In this document: in pieces, positions 36,001 through 46,754 of the stretch
Layout of the letters: each line of letters begins with the position of its first letter
Position numbering within the stretch: the first letter of the stretch is position 1
DNA from: Pseudomonas serbica
GTDB taxonomy: Bacteria > Pseudomonadota > Gammaproteobacteria > Pseudomonadales > Pseudomonadaceae
Assembly: GCF_028823535.1 (NCBI RefSeq)
Contig: NZ_JAQIYM010000010.1
Location: forward strand, 186,001-250,000
DNA: 64,000 bases
Direction: 5' to 3'
The notes under the pieces: generated by a model
What the model was told of the DNA's origin: nothing
The model's input: the letters and a program-made list of their open reading frames with translations, nothing else
Database searches by the model: none
Program-made: the position numbers and the translations under genes

Positions 36001-37612
36001 TGACCCGATACGCCGCGCCATCGCTGGCGAACACGGTAAGCATGTAGCGACTCGGCTTTTGCGCAGCCGGCAAATCGAGGACGGCGTTGCCCTTGGCGTC
36101 GGTGGTCAGTTCAGTGCTGGTCAGTTCCACCGGGAACTGCCCGAGGTATTGCAGCTCGTTGTCGACCATCGACAGTTGCTGGGCGCGCAGGCTCAGGCTC
36201 AACTTGGCGTTGGCCACCGGCTTGCCGTCCGGATACAGCAGCACCAGACTGCCCTTGACCGGTTCCCCGGTGCGGTAGTCCTGCCTGGCCAGGTTCAGGG
36301 CGATTTCGAAGTGCGGCTTGATGTATTCAGCCACGCGAAAGGCGCTGCTGTAAGCCTGGTCCTTGTAGCTGAAGCGCAGCTCATAACCACCGGCCACGGC
36401 ATTGTCAGGCAACTGGAAACGCCCTTGAGTGCCGGCCTTGGAATCAAGTTTAAGGTCCAGGCTTTGCAGCGCCGTACCGGTCGCATCGAGCACCGTTACA
36501 TTGACATCAGCCGCGGTTGGCTGCACCGAATCCCGGGCGTTCTTGAACTCGCGCCCGACGATTTTCAGTGATACCCAATCACCTGGCCGATACAGCGGGC
36601 GATCGGTAAAGGCAAAGAGTTTGGTGTCGTAGATTTCACTGTCGTAGTAGAAGTTTTCCGCGACGAAAACCCCGCCTTCTTCATCCTCGCCGATCATGAA
36701 CGAACGCTCGGGACTGACGTGTTTCAGGCGCAGCAAACCATCGGCGTCGGTCGCCCCGCTGCTCATCACACCCAGACCATCGGTCCACAACACATTGACC
36801 CTGGGCACCGAACTGCCCTCGTGTTTGCGCGCCGCCCACACCAGCAATTCATTACCGGCAATCTTGCTCACCGCCACGGTGTTGGAGACGAAAACCATGG
36901 TGGTCGCACGGTACTTGCCGATCAACGCTTCGACCAGATACAGACCCGGTTTCAAGTGGCCCAACGGGATATAGACGTTACCCGGCGCAACGCTGACGAA
37001 CTCGCTGGAAGAACCGGCGAGGTTGACACCTTCCGGCGGCTGGATCGGCTTGGCTTGCCACAGCGGATAGCGAAACTGGCTGACCACCGGCAGGCCCGGG
37101 ATCAGGGCGAATTGCGGCTGTGCGTCGTAGGGCGTTGGCGCGGCCATGGCGTTGCCCATTTTCAGTTCCGGCACTTGCTCGGTGACTTGTTTACGCGACT
37201 CGTAGGAAAACGCCCGCTGCATCACCCGACGGGATTTGCGGTACCAGTTGTCCCACAGGTAGGCGAGCGTATTCGACAGGCCTTCGCCCTTGAACTGGCC
37301 GTCACTGACCACCCGGTGGAGGTTCTTCTGGCGCTTGAGGAAGTCCAGCGGCTTGTCGATGCGATACACCCGGATATCGGCGCCGCCGTACGGTTCCATA
37401 CGGAAGCGGCGGTAGTCGCGACCTGGCGCTTCAAGGCGCACCGTGGCCTGTTCGTCGCTGGCAAAACTGCTGTCGGCCAGCAGGAAAAAGCTCTCGCCGG
37501 CCACCGGTGTGTAGCCGCTCGGCTCGACAGTGTCTTCGGCGTTGGCCACCGATAAGGGCAGCACCCATATCAACAGCAAGGACAGAAAGCGCAGCATGCG
37601 GGCACCGGTCAT
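33056..37612 (-). CDS. magD: Bacterial alpha-2-macroglobulin MagD (YfaS type)
   Basis: The giant 1518-residue envelope protein is proposed to trap proteases and protect the cell wall. The signal peptide ends SVANA; repeated beta-sandwich MG domains and a C-terminal alpha/alpha toroid follow ([23 protein letters not shown]). The position of the thioester CxEQ reads GVEQ (Val 1060), so the covalent trapping Cys is missing, as in E. coli YfaS and P. aeruginosa MagD. ATG 37612 overlaps the magC stop (ATGA); ATG 37597 directly before the hydrophobic core is an alternative. Confidence 0.93.
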   Translation of the reverse strand: MTGARMLRFLSLLLIWVLPLSVANAEDTVEPSGYTPVAGESFFLLADSSFASDEQATVRLEAPGRDYRRFRMEPYGGADIRVYRIDKPLDFLKRQKNLHRVVSDGQFKGEGLSNTLAYLWDNWYRKSRRVMQRAFSYESRKQVTEQVPELKMGNAMAAPTPYDAQPQFALIPGLPVVSQFRYPLWQAKPIQPPEGVNLAGSSSEFVSVAPGNVYIPLGHLKPGLYLVEALIGKYRATTMVFVSNTVAVSKIAGNELLVWAARKHEGSSVPRVNVLWTDGLGVMSSGATDADGLLRLKHVSPERSFMIGEDEEGGVFVAENFYYDSEIYDTKLFAFTDRPLYRPGDWVSLKIVGREFKNARDSVQPTAADVNVTVLDATGTALQSLDLKLDSKAGTQGRFQLPDNAVAGGYELRFSYKDQAYSSAFRVAEYIKPHFEIALNLARQDYRTGEPVKGSLVLLYPDGKPVANAKLSLSLRAQQLSMVDNELQYLGQFPVELTSTELTTDAKGNAVLDLPAAQKPSRYMLTVFASDGAAYRVKTTKEILIDRGAANFRLSAPQRFSAVGDKVTFSYVNESEQSAAVTPSSYGWVRLEDQSTGEGKLAATDKGFILAFDRPGTYNLTLRDEHGRTLGATGHSVTGEGVKAVPGTVEIVLDKPEYKAGDEALALITFPEPISDALLSLERDKVEATALLSKGADWLKLEKLSDTQYRARIAVQDSFAPNLTFSVLYTKGGQYSFQNAGIKVITPQIDVAIVTDKETYRPGDTVSVDLATQFAGKPIPAHLTVSVVDEMVYALQPEIAPTIDQFFYHPRRNNVRTSASLSFISYDVALPGSPGAPGKANRSERGVKVLERPRREDVDTAAWQPELVTDANGKTRFTFKMPDSLTRWRITARAIADDGQVGQKKQFVRSEKPLYLKWSGPTRFRAGDKPDLGVFAFSQAQNPVKAELVIHYAGSEQRFPVTLNSGINYLPLPAFELVNGQWTAELLQDGITADALAVRLSATGEGWQVTQSQRLDVAGAETPLALPTDATDIRLRLDDSPQALFRAALDDLLGYPYGGVEQTASGLLPLSIAYPALSSNPQVRDRLRLIMQNSRLRLVQMAGPSASFTWWGMDGEPDAFLTAYAYYADWHASRVLELSLPPEHWQRVLEVYAKQAKNTPLLQRALILSFAKQMQLPINTLLSGLMEDLMQAGEGSAANVMEVAGDSLVMGDPDSALGLAAARVLTASLAGQSKVALPEAFKRQMADAQQRLATSSVPFAEALNASLQPFDQAHAQRLLQRLLPQQSTLERALALTWLQRSIEQAAPAVALKPGDGWKQEQSATGEAYWRWQGAQVPGVLSLNGEQERPLSAALSFQSKQPAVDPLPVTITRRLSRLVPGDEAFTFKLQPVGNAPLSSDNLYLDEVILTSKAARPLRYGLLEVPLPPGADVERTTWGIKLMGKAGTEPTALEKARFEPGQMAYAVPVDALSGELRLRHLVRFSQKGQFSLPPARFTQVYAPQHQAQEQKPALGQVMVH

Positions 37613-38247
37613 TGGGAGAGAAAATTCAGTCGATAGACGCCGATGAAGTTGGGGTTGGCTGCATCGGGTATCCATCGGGTGTCCTTCCATGTCATGAGTT
37701 GTTGCAGGCTTGCCGAGCGCATGCCGTTGTCGGTAGGGGTGGTGGTACCGGTGTGATAGGCCACGTAGCGGCCCATCCAGATCATCAGGTGCTGGTCGTC
37801 GCCCAGGTCGAAAAACATCAGGTCGCCGGGACGCGCCTGCGCAACATCGCGGCCAACCAGGTGACTGTTGAACTGGATCAGCTTGATCGCGTTGACGTAG
37901 GGCCCGACCTTGCCATCACCCTGCTGCCATTGCTGGGCCAGGCCGCGCTGGGCCCCGTCCAACTGCAGTTCCGGCGGCAGGTAGCGGTTGGACAGACCAT
38001 TGCTGCGCAGCCATTTGTCGTCATGGACTTTCAGCGCTTCGTTGGCGGCGAATCGCACCAGCCCGGCGCAGTCCTGCTGATACCAGCGTGGGCTTGGGCC
38101 CTGGCTCAGTTGCTCTTGGGCGATGCGCACGAACCAGGCGCGGAACACCTGGGATTGCTGCGGATCGAGCGCCGGTGCCTCAATGGCTCGGGCGCCCGCG
38201 CTCAACAGGAGCGCGAGCACTCCGAGGCTGCGGATCAGTGTGTTCAC
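37609..38247 (-). CDS. magC: MagC-like DUF1175 protein (YfaT type)
   Basis: The 212-residue secreted protein matches DUF1175. [16 protein letters not shown] and [16 protein letters not shown] give Cys and His placed as in NlpC/P60-type peptidases, so a cell-wall amidase-like fold is likely. The frame stays open upstream, but GTG 38247 overlaps the magB stop (GTGA) and gives a good signal peptide ([20 protein letters not shown]). Activity on peptidoglycan is inferred only. Confidence 0.85.
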   Translation of the reverse strand: MNTLIRSLGVLALLLSAGARAIEAPALDPQQSQVFRAWFVRIAQEQLSQGPSPRWYQQDCAGLVRFAANEALKVHDDKWLRSNGLSNRYLPPELQLDGAQRGLAQQWQQGDGKVGPYVNAIKLIQFNSHLVGRDVAQARPGDLMFFDLGDDQHLMIWMGRYVAYHTGTTTPTDNGMRSASLQQLMTWKDTRWIPDAANPNFIGVYRLNFLSQ

Positions 38248-39956
38248 AGCGCTTTCCACTCCAGCGGCAGCCATTGCCAGTGGCCATCAGGCTCGCTGCC
38301 CTCCGGCAGGATCAGGGCGTACTTGCCGTAACCGCCGAGCTTGCGCAGTTTGGGGATCAGGTAGGTTTGCGCAGCGTTGTAGAACACCGGCTCCATGTCT
38401 TGCGGCAGGCTGTCGAGGGTTTCCTGCTGCATCAGTTGCGCCATGGCGTCCGGGCCGAAATACACCGGCATGAGCAGGTCTTTGGGCACCACGTCGGCCA
38501 TCGGCGGGAAGCGTTTGTCGAGAGTGCCTAGTGCCTTGTCCAGCAGCTTGTCGTCGAGGGAAAACAGCAGCGTCGAACCGTGACGCGCCAGGCTGACCTT
38601 CATGAATCGCTTGCCGGTGATCGCATCGGGATCCGGTGCATCCTTGGCCGCATACGGACCGAAACTGGAGCTGACCTGGCGCTGCCATTGATGACTCAGG
38701 CCCGCCTGTTTCTCGACCACCGGGAAGGCGTGGTCCTCGACCTTGCCTTCATAAGCGCCGACCATCGAGCCGAACAGCCTGCCCAACTCGCCATCGAGGC
38801 TGGCACTGTCTTCATCGTTGAGACTGACCACCAGCAGCGGCGTGTACAGTCGCGAATCGGCGTACCAGCACAGGCCCGCCGCACCGGCCATGTGCTCGGT
38901 CAACGCCTGGGCCGCGGCCTCGTCGGCACCGAGCTTGAGCAGCAGCGGCTGCTGTTGTTCGGCCGCCAGCGGCAGGGCCACGCAAGCGCTGGCGCCCATG
39001 GGCATGGCTTGCCAGATCGGTTTGAAATCGAAGTCCGGCTGATTGTCCAGTTCATCCATGGCGAGGAAGCTGTGCCAACCCTTGTCGTCCATGTCGAAGC
39101 GCAACCCGGCGAAGTTCGGAATGAAACGCTGATACCCCATGGCCAGCACACTGGCATTCACCGACAGCCGCTGTTTCACCTCTGGCGCGCGGGGTTGCAG
39201 GCCGAAGGCTTCGGGGAACAGTTTGTCGCCGTTGAGCAGCGCGGCGATGGCTTGGGTCGAGACGCCGCCCGCTTCCCGTGTCTCGCCGCTTTGCGGATCG
39301 TAGAGCCTGGTCGGATTCGACAGCACCACCAGTTTGTCGCCGTGGGACGCAAACAGTAGCGCCTTGCTGGCGTTATAGGTGAGTTGATAGAGCGCCACGT
39401 CGTCGTTGCCGACTTTCAGGTCCGCGAGTTTGCTCAACTGCGAATCATCCAGCGCGACTTTGGCCAGCGGCTCCAACACCTTGGCCAGGCCACCGCGATC
39501 CATCACCAGCAGAAAATCCTTGAGCCGGCCATCCGGCCCGCGCCACAACGCAACGTCCGCCGGTTGATCGAACAGTTGCTCGATCAGCGTGTCCTGCAAC
39601 TTCAGGTCGTGCTCGTAAATGATCCGCCGCAAGCTGCCGATCAGCCCGAGGCGATCGGCGTGGGTTTCGTAATAGAAAACGAAATCTTCAGTCAGGGTTT
39701 CCTTGAGAAACGGCACTGCCAGCAGGTCCTTGGGCAACTGGCTCAGGGAATGGGTTTCGAGCAAACCATCGGGGCGGCTCATGCCGAGCTTCTCAGCCAC
39801 CAGTTGCGGTGCCGGGGCTTGGTTTTTATTCAACAGCCAGCCCATGCCAACGGCCGCGCCCGCGACCAGACACAGCCCGGCCACAATGACCGGCCAACGG
39901 CGGGACGGCTTGGCGCTCGGTGTCTCAGCTGCCGGTAAAATAGTGCTATCGCTCAT
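38244..39956 (-). CDS. magB: MagB-like DUF2138 membrane-anchored protein (YfaA type)
   Basis: The 570-residue protein has an N-terminal cytoplasmic tail, one transmembrane segment (about residues 22-42) and a large periplasmic DUF2138 region. No catalytic motif is recognised. The order magA-magB-magC-magD-magE-magF matches P. aeruginosa PA4492-PA4487. It starts 35 bp after magA and overlaps magC by 4 bp. Confidence 0.86.
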   Translation of the reverse strand: MSDSTILPAAETPSAKPSRRWPVIVAGLCLVAGAAVGMGWLLNKNQAPAPQLVAEKLGMSRPDGLLETHSLSQLPKDLLAVPFLKETLTEDFVFYYETHADRLGLIGSLRRIIYEHDLKLQDTLIEQLFDQPADVALWRGPDGRLKDFLLVMDRGGLAKVLEPLAKVALDDSQLSKLADLKVGNDDVALYQLTYNASKALLFASHGDKLVVLSNPTRLYDPQSGETREAGGVSTQAIAALLNGDKLFPEAFGLQPRAPEVKQRLSVNASVLAMGYQRFIPNFAGLRFDMDDKGWHSFLAMDELDNQPDFDFKPIWQAMPMGASACVALPLAAEQQQPLLLKLGADEAAAQALTEHMAGAAGLCWYADSRLYTPLLVVSLNDEDSASLDGELGRLFGSMVGAYEGKVEDHAFPVVEKQAGLSHQWQRQVSSSFGPYAAKDAPDPDAITGKRFMKVSLARHGSTLLFSLDDKLLDKALGTLDKRFPPMADVVPKDLLMPVYFGPDAMAQLMQQETLDSLPQDMEPVFYNAAQTYLIPKLRKLGGYGKYALILPEGSEPDGHWQWLPLEWKAL

Positions 39957-39991
39957 TTCACAAAGCCCAGTTCATCCGTGGAGCGGGATGC

Positions 39992-40780
39992 TTAATAGTT
40001 GAAAGTCTTGACCAGCAGCAGATCCCCGATCGCGCGCAGGGGCACGATGAAGGTTTCGCGTTTTTCGTCGACGGTGTTTTCGTTGAGCACCAGGTTGATC
40101 TGCGAGGTGATGACCTCGTTCTGGTTGCTGGTCTCATCGAAGTTATAGCCGCCGCTACCGAAGTTGCCCCAATAGTTGACGTAAACCAGATAGGTGCCAT
40201 GCAGCGGCGCGGTCATGGTGAACATTTCCGGGCCAGGGCCGTCGACGCCGTCCGGGTCCAGGCCACCGCCATTGCTCATCGCCGGCCGTGCCCAGAATGC
40301 GTGCTGGCCGTCCGGGGTCACGATGTGCAGGTCGAGTTCGGCTTTCGGATCGTCCCAGCCCAGCACCACGCGAATCCGCGCCGGGGTGCGAAGGTTGTTG
40401 GCTTCGTAGAACTGCACGCGCTTGAGCGACTGGCCTTCGGCGCTGCGCACTTCGACGCTGTTGGAACCGGCGCCGAATGCATAGGGCCGGGCAAAACGCC
40501 CCTGGTCGTCGGTGTACAGGTTCAACGGATTGCCGTTGACCGCCAACGTATGGGGCCCGCGCTGTGTACCGATGGCCTTGAGCTGGCCCTGGATCATCGT
40601 GCGATTGCGCTGCACACCGCGGTCGATGGGTGGCGTGGGATAAGCGACTTGCGGGTTTTCTGTACGGTCGAGCAAACCATTGAAGCGCCAGCCGCCCACC
40701 GGTTCCGACAATTCGGCGCTTGGCGCGGCCAGGGCGGGCGCACAGACCAAGACGATCAGCAGCAATAGAAATGAGCGCAT
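39992..40780 (-). CDS. magA: MagA-like DUF2135 periplasmic protein
   Basis: First gene of the mag operon, 262 residues. The signal peptide ends PALAA and the DUF2135 domain contains GWDDPKAELDLHIVTPDGQHAFWA and GTYLVYVNYWGNFGSGGYNFDE. AGGAGG precedes ATG 40780; an in-frame ATG at 40801 lies upstream inside the leader hairpin region and is less likely. It is similar along its length to magF (270 aa), probably an ancient duplication flanking the macroglobulin gene. Confidence 0.86.
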   Translation of the reverse strand: MRSFLLLLIVLVCAPALAAPSAELSEPVGGWRFNGLLDRTENPQVAYPTPPIDRGVQRNRTMIQGQLKAIGTQRGPHTLAVNGNPLNLYTDDQGRFARPYAFGAGSNSVEVRSAEGQSLKRVQFYEANNLRTPARIRVVLGWDDPKAELDLHIVTPDGQHAFWARPAMSNGGGLDPDGVDGPGPEMFTMTAPLHGTYLVYVNYWGNFGSGGYNFDETSNQNEVITSQINLVLNENTVDEKRETFIVPLRAIGDLLLVKTFNY

Positions 40781-40801
40781 GTGACGCCTCCTGCCATGCA
40801 T

Positions 40802-40858
40802 GACGAAACCTTGCGCCTGATCCTCGGCGCGTTACAGATGCGGATACTGCGTTTCGTC
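40802..40858 (-). promoter_or_regulatory. mag leader hairpin with GGA loop, candidate RsmA/RsmE site
   Basis: In the minus-strand RNA, GACGAAAC (40858-40851) pairs with GTTTCGTC (40809-40802). Inside, GCGCC (40830-40826) pairs with GGCGC (40817-40813), exposing the loop GAGGATCA. An AGGA in a hairpin loop is the classic RsmA/CsrA target. A second GGA is in the AGGAGG of magA, about 30 nt downstream. P. aeruginosa mag expression is known to be under Gac/Rsm control; the site assignment is mine. Confidence 0.6.
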
Positions 40859-40959
40859 TGAAAGACCCAGACTCGTGGGTCGTAGATGGCGCGAAGGTTA
40901 GACGCTGGGGCTGTTCTTAACAATCAGAGAACGGTGAAAATGCGCTGTGAATCACGCCG

Positions 40960-41353
40960 ATGGCTCACACCTTCAAGAGTATCGAGTTCATGGCACCTTT
41001 CTGGATCTGGCAGCAGCCCGATTGGCCGAGTTTCACCTGGAACGCCGAACGACTGGCACCGTTGCTGCGCGAGTGCGTCCAGGCTCAAGGTCGATTGATG
41101 GGCATGGCCAGTTCCGTGGGCGGCTCAATCAGTGCGCAAAGTGAGCTTCGAAGCGCCGCCGCGCCAAGGCCTTGAGCAGGGCAAGGCGCGGTTCTGGCAG
41201 GCGCATCGGGAATCCGGGCTTTCGGCCGAGCAGACCAGGGTTCTGAATCGCTTGCTGGCTGGACTGTTGGACAAGGGATGCCTGCAGCGCTTGCCCGGTG
41301 GCGGGCGTAGCACTCGGTACCGGATCCGGCACCCCGATGACGGGCAAACCTGA
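40960..41353 (+). pseudogene. Fic/DUF4172 gene remnant, core deleted
   Basis: The 5' part (ATG 40960 or 40990) encodes FWIWQQPDWPSFTWNAERLAPLL, the N-terminal DUF4172 domain found on some Fic proteins. From about 41132 in another frame comes KARFWQAHRESGLSAEQTRVLNRLLAG and a short tail ending at 41353, matching the C-terminal end of the same family. The intervening Fic domain with HPFxDGNGR is absent, roughly 700 bp in a typical homologue. Internal deletion plus frameshift make this a pseudogene of an AMPylase-type protein. Confidence 0.8.
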
Positions 41354-41449
41354 GTCCGGATCCACGGTTTCAAACACCCCGCTCATTTGCCCATAACCCC
41401 CCTATCTGCTAGTGTCGCGCCGGTTTAACGTCAACCGGAAATCGCCGCC

Positions 41450-41692
41450 ATGGCCCGCAAAAAAGCTGCACTGGATTTCGAACAATCCCTCGCTGACCTG
41501 CAAACGCTGGTGGAGCGTCTGGAGAATGGCGAATTATCGCTGGAAGACTCGCTGACCGCTTTCGAGCAAGGCATCGGCCTGACCCGCGATTGCCAGGCGG
41601 CGCTGGCCCAGGCCGAGCAAAAGGTCCAGGTGCTGCTCGAGCGCGACGGCGAACTGGCCGAGGAACCCTTCGACGCGGATCAACCAGAATGA
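41450..41692 (+). CDS. xseB: Exodeoxyribonuclease VII small subunit
   Basis: Small subunit of exonuclease VII, 80 residues forming a helical hairpin. The family core [35 protein letters not shown] is intact. The stop overlaps the ispA ATG (ATGA). xseA is not in the window. The xseB-ispA-dxs order is standard in Gammaproteobacteria. Confidence 0.97.
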   Translation: MARKKAALDFEQSLADLQTLVERLENGELSLEDSLTAFEQGIGLTRDCQAALAQAEQKVQVLLERDGELAEEPFDADQPE

Positions 41693-42576
41693 TTGCAGCG
41701 TATTCGGCGACCAGCCAGGCCCGTGTCAACGCCGCCATGGAAACCCTGTTCATCGCGCCGAGCCCTGAGCTGGCGCGGCTGTATGAAGCCATGCGCTACA
41801 GCGTGATGAACGGCGGCAAACGGGTGCGCCCGCTGCTGGCCTACGCTGCGTGCGAAGCCCTGGGCGGCAAGGCCGAGCAGGCCAATGGCGCGGCCTGCGC
41901 GGTAGAGCTGATCCACGCCTATTCGCTGGTGCACGACGATTTGCCGGCCATGGACGACGACGACCTGCGTCGCGGCCAGCCGACTACGCACAAGAAATTC
42001 GATGAAGCCTGCGCGATCCTCGCCGGCGATGGGCTGCAGAGCCTGGCGTTCAGCGCCCTGCTCGACCCGCGCCTGAGCAATGCCGACGCCGAGATCCGCC
42101 TGCAGATGGTCAGTGCGCTGGCACTGGCGGCAGGCCCGGCGGGCATGGTCGGCGGCCAGGCCATCGACTTGGGCTCGGTCGGCCTGAAGCTCGATCAGCA
42201 AGCGCTGGAATACATGCACCGGCACAAGACCGGCGCGCTGATTGAAGCCAGCGTCAAGCTCGGCGCCCTGGCCAGCGGCCGCGCCGAGAAGGACGAACTC
42301 AGGTCCCTGCAGACTTATGCACAGGCCATCGGCCTGGCCTTTCAGGTCCAGGACGACATTCTCGACGTCGAAAGCGATACCCAAACCCTCGGCAAACGCC
42401 AGGGCGCTGACATTGCCCGCGACAAGCCGACTTACCCGGCACTGCTCGGCCTCGACGCCGCCAAGGCCTATGCCCTGGAACTGCGCGATCAGGCGCTGCA
42501 CGCGCTGCGACCGTTTGACGCGGCTGCCGAGCCCCTGCGCGAGCTGGCCCGTTACATCGTCTCGCGTCGCAGCTGA
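41689..42576 (+). CDS. ispA: Farnesyl diphosphate synthase
   Basis: Condenses dimethylallyl and isopentenyl diphosphates to FPP for quinones and undecaprenyl phosphate. The 295-residue protein has the first Asp-rich motif [18 protein letters not shown] and the second [15 protein letters not shown] 41689 is fixed by the overlap with xseB. Dxs follows 91 bp later. Confidence 0.97.
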   Translation: MIAAYSATSQARVNAAMETLFIAPSPELARLYEAMRYSVMNGGKRVRPLLAYAACEALGGKAEQANGAACAVELIHAYSLVHDDLPAMDDDDLRRGQPTTHKKFDEACAILAGDGLQSLAFSALLDPRLSNADAEIRLQMVSALALAAGPAGMVGGQAIDLGSVGLKLDQQALEYMHRHKTGALIEASVKLGALASGRAEKDELRSLQTYAQAIGLAFQVQDDILDVESDTQTLGKRQGADIARDKPTYPALLGLDAAKAYALELRDQALHALRPFDAAAEPLRELARYIVSRRS

Positions 42577-42667
42577 CGGCGTATCCGCCAAAAAAGACCA
42601 ACGCGTGGGCAGGGGCCGATGCATCAGGTAAACTGCCGCATCTTTTATACCTATAACGATTCGCCTG

Positions 42668-44566
42668 ATGCCCACGACGTTCCATGAGATTCCCCGCAAG
42701 CGCCCGACCACGCCCCTGCTCGACCGCGCGAACACGCCGGACGGCCTGCGCCGGTTAGGCGAAGCCGAGCTGGAAACCCTGGCCGATGAGTTGCGCCTGG
42801 AATTGCTCTACACGGTCGGCCAGACCGGTGGGCATTTCGGTGCAGGCCTGGGCGTCATCGAGCTGACCATCGCGCTGCATTACGTTTTCGACACCCCGGA
42901 CGACCGGCTGGTGTGGGACGTGGGTCATCAGGCTTATCCGCACAAGATCCTCACCGGTCGTCGCGAGCGCATGGGCACCCTGCGCCAGAAGGACGGCATT
43001 GCCGCCTTCCCGCGCCGTTCCGAGAGCGAGTACGACACCTTTGGCGTCGGCCATTCCAGTACTTCGATCAGTGCAGCCCTGGGCATGGCGATTGCCGCCC
43101 GCCTGCAGAACAGCGAGCGCAAGGCGATCGCCGTGATCGGCGACGGTGCACTGACGGCCGGCATGGCGTTTGAAGCGCTGAACCACGCGCCGGAAGTGGA
43201 CGCCAACATGCTGGTGATCCTCAACGACAATGACATGTCGATCTCGCGCAACGTCGGCGGCCTGTCGAATTACCTGGCGAAGATCCTTTCCAGCCGCACC
43301 TACGCAAGCATGCGCGAAGGCAGCAAAAAAGTGCTGTCGCGCCTGCCCGGGGCCTGGGAAATCGCCCGTCGTACCGAAGAATACGCAAAAGGCATGCTGG
43401 TACCCGGCACGCTGTTCGAGGAGCTGGGCTGGAACTATATCGGCCCGATCGACGGCCACGACCTGCCTACCCTGATCGCCACCCTGCGCAACATGCGCGA
43501 TCTCAAGGGCCCGCAGTTCCTGCACATCGTCACCAAGAAAGGCAAAGGCTTCGCCCCGGCTGAAGTCGACCCGATCGGTTACCACGCCATCACCAAGCTC
43601 GAACCCGTCGATGCGCCGGCCAACCCGCCGAAAAAAGCCAGCGGGCCGAAGTACTCCGGTGTGTTCGGCGAATGGCTGTGCGACATGGCGGCTGCCGACC
43701 CGCGCCTGGTCGGGATCACGCCGGCGATGAAGGAAGGCTCGGACCTGGTGGCCTTCAGCGAGCGTTTCCCGCTGCGCTACTTCGACGTGGCGATTGCCGA
43801 GCAACATGCGGTGACCCTCGCGGCCGGCATGGCCTGCGAAGGCGCCAAGCCGGTGGTGGCGATCTACTCGACCTTCCTGCAACGCGGTTACGACCAGTTG
43901 GTGCATGACGTCGCGGTGCAAAACCTCGACGTGTTGTTCGCCATCGATCGCGCCGGCCTGGTCGGCGAAGACGGCCCGACCCATGCGGGCAGCTTTGACC
44001 TGTCGTTCCTGCGTTGCATCCCCGGCATGCTGGTGATGACCCCGAGCGACGAAAACGAATTGCGCAAGATGCTCACCACCGGCCATCTGTACAACGGCCC
44101 GGCAGCCGTGCGTTACCCGCGCGGCAATGGCCCGAATGCGACCATCGAGAAAGACCTGGAGCCGATCGAAATCGGCAAGGGCGTGGTTCGCCGCCGGGGG
44201 AGCAAGGTCGCCCTGCTGGTGTTCGGCGTGCAACTGGCCGAGGCTCTGAAAGTGGCCGAGACGCTGGACGCAACCGTGGTCGACATGCGGTTCGTCAAAC
44301 CGCTGGATGAGGAACTGGTTCGCGAGATTGCCGGCAGTCATGAGCTGCTGGTGACCGTCGAAGAAAACGCCATCATGGGCGGCGCCGGTGGCGCCGTCAG
44401 TGAGTTCCTCGCCCGCGAGAACATCCTCAAGTCGATGCTGCACCTGGGCTTGCCGGACGTTTACGTCGAACACGCCAAGCCAGCGCAAATGCTGGCTGAG
44501 TGTGGGTTGGATGAGGCCGGGATCGAAGCGTCGATCCGCGAACGCCTGCAGTTACTGAACATCTAA
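42668..44566 (+). CDS. dxs: 1-deoxy-D-xylulose-5-phosphate synthase
   Basis: First enzyme of the MEP isoprenoid pathway, thiamine-diphosphate dependent, 632 residues. Visible are the TPP-binding [15 protein letters not shown] with NDNDMSIS and the transketolase pyrimidine domain [17 protein letters not shown], plus [18 protein letters not shown] 42668 opens [13 protein letters not shown]. It makes a functional group with ispA. Confidence 0.98.
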   Translation: MPTTFHEIPRKRPTTPLLDRANTPDGLRRLGEAELETLADELRLELLYTVGQTGGHFGAGLGVIELTIALHYVFDTPDDRLVWDVGHQAYPHKILTGRRERMGTLRQKDGIAAFPRRSESEYDTFGVGHSSTSISAALGMAIAARLQNSERKAIAVIGDGALTAGMAFEALNHAPEVDANMLVILNDNDMSISRNVGGLSNYLAKILSSRTYASMREGSKKVLSRLPGAWEIARRTEEYAKGMLVPGTLFEELGWNYIGPIDGHDLPTLIATLRNMRDLKGPQFLHIVTKKGKGFAPAEVDPIGYHAITKLEPVDAPANPPKKASGPKYSGVFGEWLCDMAAADPRLVGITPAMKEGSDLVAFSERFPLRYFDVAIAEQHAVTLAAGMACEGAKPVVAIYSTFLQRGYDQLVHDVAVQNLDVLFAIDRAGLVGEDGPTHAGSFDLSFLRCIPGMLVMTPSDENELRKMLTTGHLYNGPAAVRYPRGNGPNATIEKDLEPIEIGKGVVRRRGSKVALLVFGVQLAEALKVAETLDATVVDMRFVKPLDEELVREIAGSHELLVTVEENAIMGGAGGAVSEFLARENILKSMLHLGLPDVYVEHAKPAQMLAECGLDEAGIEASIRERLQLLNI

Positions 44567-44588
44567 ACATCAGACTTATGCAAAACCC

Positions 44589-44679
44589 TGTGGGAGCGAG
44601 CCTGCTCGCGATAGCGGACTGACAGTCAACTTGTTCATTGACTGACACACCGTCATCGCGAGCAGGCTCGCTCCCACAT
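44589..44679. repeat. REP inverted pair (type A)
   Basis: Copies at 44589-44612 and about 44655-44679 of the GTGGGAGCGAGCCTGCTCGCG core in opposite orientation. They occupy almost the whole space between dxs and btuB. Confidence 0.93.
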
Positions 44680-44732
44680 TGGTTTTCTGTGATCTTCAAA
44701 TTCTGTTCGCTCCAACGCACCAACGGACTGCC

Positions 44733-46616
44733 ATGAAACTCTCCCCCCTCGCCCTGACGCTGACCCTTCTGCCGTCCGGACAACTGCTGGCCGACACCTT
44801 CGAACGCGACCAGGCCCTGAAACTGCCCGACGTGCTGATCAGCGCCAACCGCCAGGTCGAGGCGCGCAACGACAGCAGCGCCGCCAACACGGTGTTCATC
44901 CGCGAAGACATCGATCGCCTGCAACCGAACAGTGTCACTGATCTGCTGCGCCGTGTACCGGGGGTGCAAGTGGTACAAACCGGCGGGCGCGGCAGCTTGC
45001 CGGGCATTTACATTCGCGGCACCCAATCGGCCCAGAGCCTGGTGCTGGTGGACGGTCAGCGGATCGGCAACTCGTCCTCCGGCGACAGCAACCTGCAACA
45101 CATCAACATCGAACAGGTCGAGCGCGTGGAAGTGCTGCGCGGTTCCCGTTCGGTGATTTACGGCAGCGACGCGATTGGCGGCGTGATCCAGATCTTCACC
45201 CGACGTGGCGCCGAGCCTGGCCTGCAGCCACGCCTGCATATTGGCGTAGGCAGCAACCAGACCTGGGAACGCAGCCTTGGCTTGTCCGGTGGCGATGAGC
45301 AGACCCGCTTCAACCTAGGCGCCAGCCTCGATGAAACTGCTGGAATCGATCGCACCCATGAGTCGTACCCCAGCGACGGCGATCACGACGCCTACCGCAA
45401 CAAATCCCTGAGCCTGAGCCTGAGTCATGCCCTCACCGATGACCTCGAGATCGGCGCCAACCTGCTGGATAACCGAGGCAAGAGCGAGTACGACAATCCG
45501 TTTGGCCGCTTCGACCTGGACACGTTCGAGTCAGTCCAGCAGCAGCCCTACAACGAATTCGACGTGAGCAGTGTCAGCAGCTACGTCGACGCACGGGTCA
45601 ACGACATGTGGAAAACCCGCGTCGAATTCGGTCACAGCGAAAACCGCGAGAAGACGTTCGACAAGCTCAGCGATGAACGCAGTGTGTTCAATACCTACCG
45701 CGACTCGGTGAACTGGCAGAACGACCTGACACTCGACGAGCGCAACAGCCTGATGCTCGGCGGCGACTGGTATCAGGATCGGGTCAACAGCAGCACGCCG
45801 TTCGACGAAGACAGTCGCTGGAACCGCGCGGCATTCATCCAGCATCGCTATCAGGCCGACAGCTTCTCCACCGAACTGGGCCTGCGCCGCGACCAGAACC
45901 AGCAATTCGGCGGCCAGAACAGCTGGAGCGGCACCTTCACCCTGCCGCTGAACCCGGACAACGAAGTGCTGCTGACCTACAGCGAAGGTTTCCGCGCACC
46001 GACCTTCAACGACCTGTATTACCCGGACTTCAGCAACCCGGACCTGAAACCCGAGACTTCAAAAAGTTACGAACTGCAGTGGCGCAGCCAACTGACCGAG
46101 AACGCTCGCCTGGAGGCCTCGCTGTACCGCACGGACCTCGAAGACGCGATCATCTTCGGCAGTAATTCACGCCCCGAAAACGTCGCCTCGGCGCGGATCA
46201 ACGGCTTTGAAGCGGCGTTGAAACAGGAACTGTTCGGCTGGCAAAGCAACCTTGGCCTGGCGATCATCGACCCGCGGGACCGTGACACCGGGCATACCCT
46301 GGCCCGTCGTGCCCGGCCTACCTTGAGCTGGGATCTGGATCGACAGTTCGACCGCCTGGGCCTGGGCGGCAGTTGGCAAGCGGTAAGCAGCAGCTACGAC
46401 GACTTGAACAATCAACAGCCATTGGCGGGTTATGGGTTGCTGGGATTGCGCAGCAGTTGGGCGCTCAACCGTGAAGTCAGCCTGGAGCTGAAGGTCGATA
46501 ACCTGCTGGACAAGGCATACAGCCGGGCGCTGTACAGCCATGAAGGCAGCCAGTACGGGTATCGCGAAGAGGGTCGGGCGTGGATGTTTGGGGTGACCTG
46601 GACCCCGGAGATTTGA
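44733..46616 (+). CDS. btuB: TonB-dependent vitamin B12 receptor
   Basis: Outer-membrane transporter of 627 residues. Signal peptide, TonB-box-like DVLISA after KLP, plug domain (VTDLLRRVPGVQVVQTGG, IYIRGTQSAQSLVLVDGQRIG, GSRSVIYGSDAIGGVI) and 22-strand barrel ending in an aromatic-rich strand with WMFGVTW. The plug sequence and the neighbouring btuF support cobalamin as substrate. ATG 44733 starts the signal peptide. No cobalamin riboswitch fits in the short upstream gap, which the REP pair fills. Confidence 0.9.
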   Translation: MKLSPLALTLTLLPSGQLLADTFERDQALKLPDVLISANRQVEARNDSSAANTVFIREDIDRLQPNSVTDLLRRVPGVQVVQTGGRGSLPGIYIRGTQSAQSLVLVDGQRIGNSSSGDSNLQHINIEQVERVEVLRGSRSVIYGSDAIGGVIQIFTRRGAEPGLQPRLHIGVGSNQTWERSLGLSGGDEQTRFNLGASLDETAGIDRTHESYPSDGDHDAYRNKSLSLSLSHALTDDLEIGANLLDNRGKSEYDNPFGRFDLDTFESVQQQPYNEFDVSSVSSYVDARVNDMWKTRVEFGHSENREKTFDKLSDERSVFNTYRDSVNWQNDLTLDERNSLMLGGDWYQDRVNSSTPFDEDSRWNRAAFIQHRYQADSFSTELGLRRDQNQQFGGQNSWSGTFTLPLNPDNEVLLTYSEGFRAPTFNDLYYPDFSNPDLKPETSKSYELQWRSQLTENARLEASLYRTDLEDAIIFGSNSRPENVASARINGFEAALKQELFGWQSNLGLAIIDPRDRDTGHTLARRARPTLSWDLDRQFDRLGLGGSWQAVSSSYDDLNNQQPLAGYGLLGLRSSWALNREVSLELKVDNLLDKAYSRALYSHEGSQYGYREEGRAWMFGVTWTPEI

Positions 46617-46645
46617 TTCGAAATTATTGCTGACCAGCCTGGCCT

Positions 46646-46740
46646 CTTCGCGAGCAAGCCCGCTCCCACACTAGATCGAGGTCAGACAGACAGGCTGTGT
46701 ACAACACAGATCGAATGTGGGAGCGGGCTTGCTCGCGAAG
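46646..46740. repeat. REP inverted pair (type A)
   Basis: Copies at 46646-46670 and 46716-46740 of the GTGGGAGCGGGCTTGCTCGCG variant in opposite orientation, between the convergent btuB and btuF genes. Confidence 0.93.
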
Positions 46741-46754
46741 GCCGCTACTCGGTT

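Noticed and set aside
34580-36571. 663-codon open frame on plus, antisense to magD
   Set aside because: The magD protein is clear on the other strand. The antisense frame has Arg/Gly/His/Gln-rich composition, no motif and no ribosome-binding site. It is a product of high third-position GC.
42755-44488. 577-codon frame on minus, antisense to dxs
   Set aside because: Dxs is complete on plus with all motifs; the shadow is compositional.
44567-44732. Cobalamin riboswitch before btuB
   Set aside because: The gap is only 166 bp and mostly REP sequence; no B12-box-like conserved block is seen.
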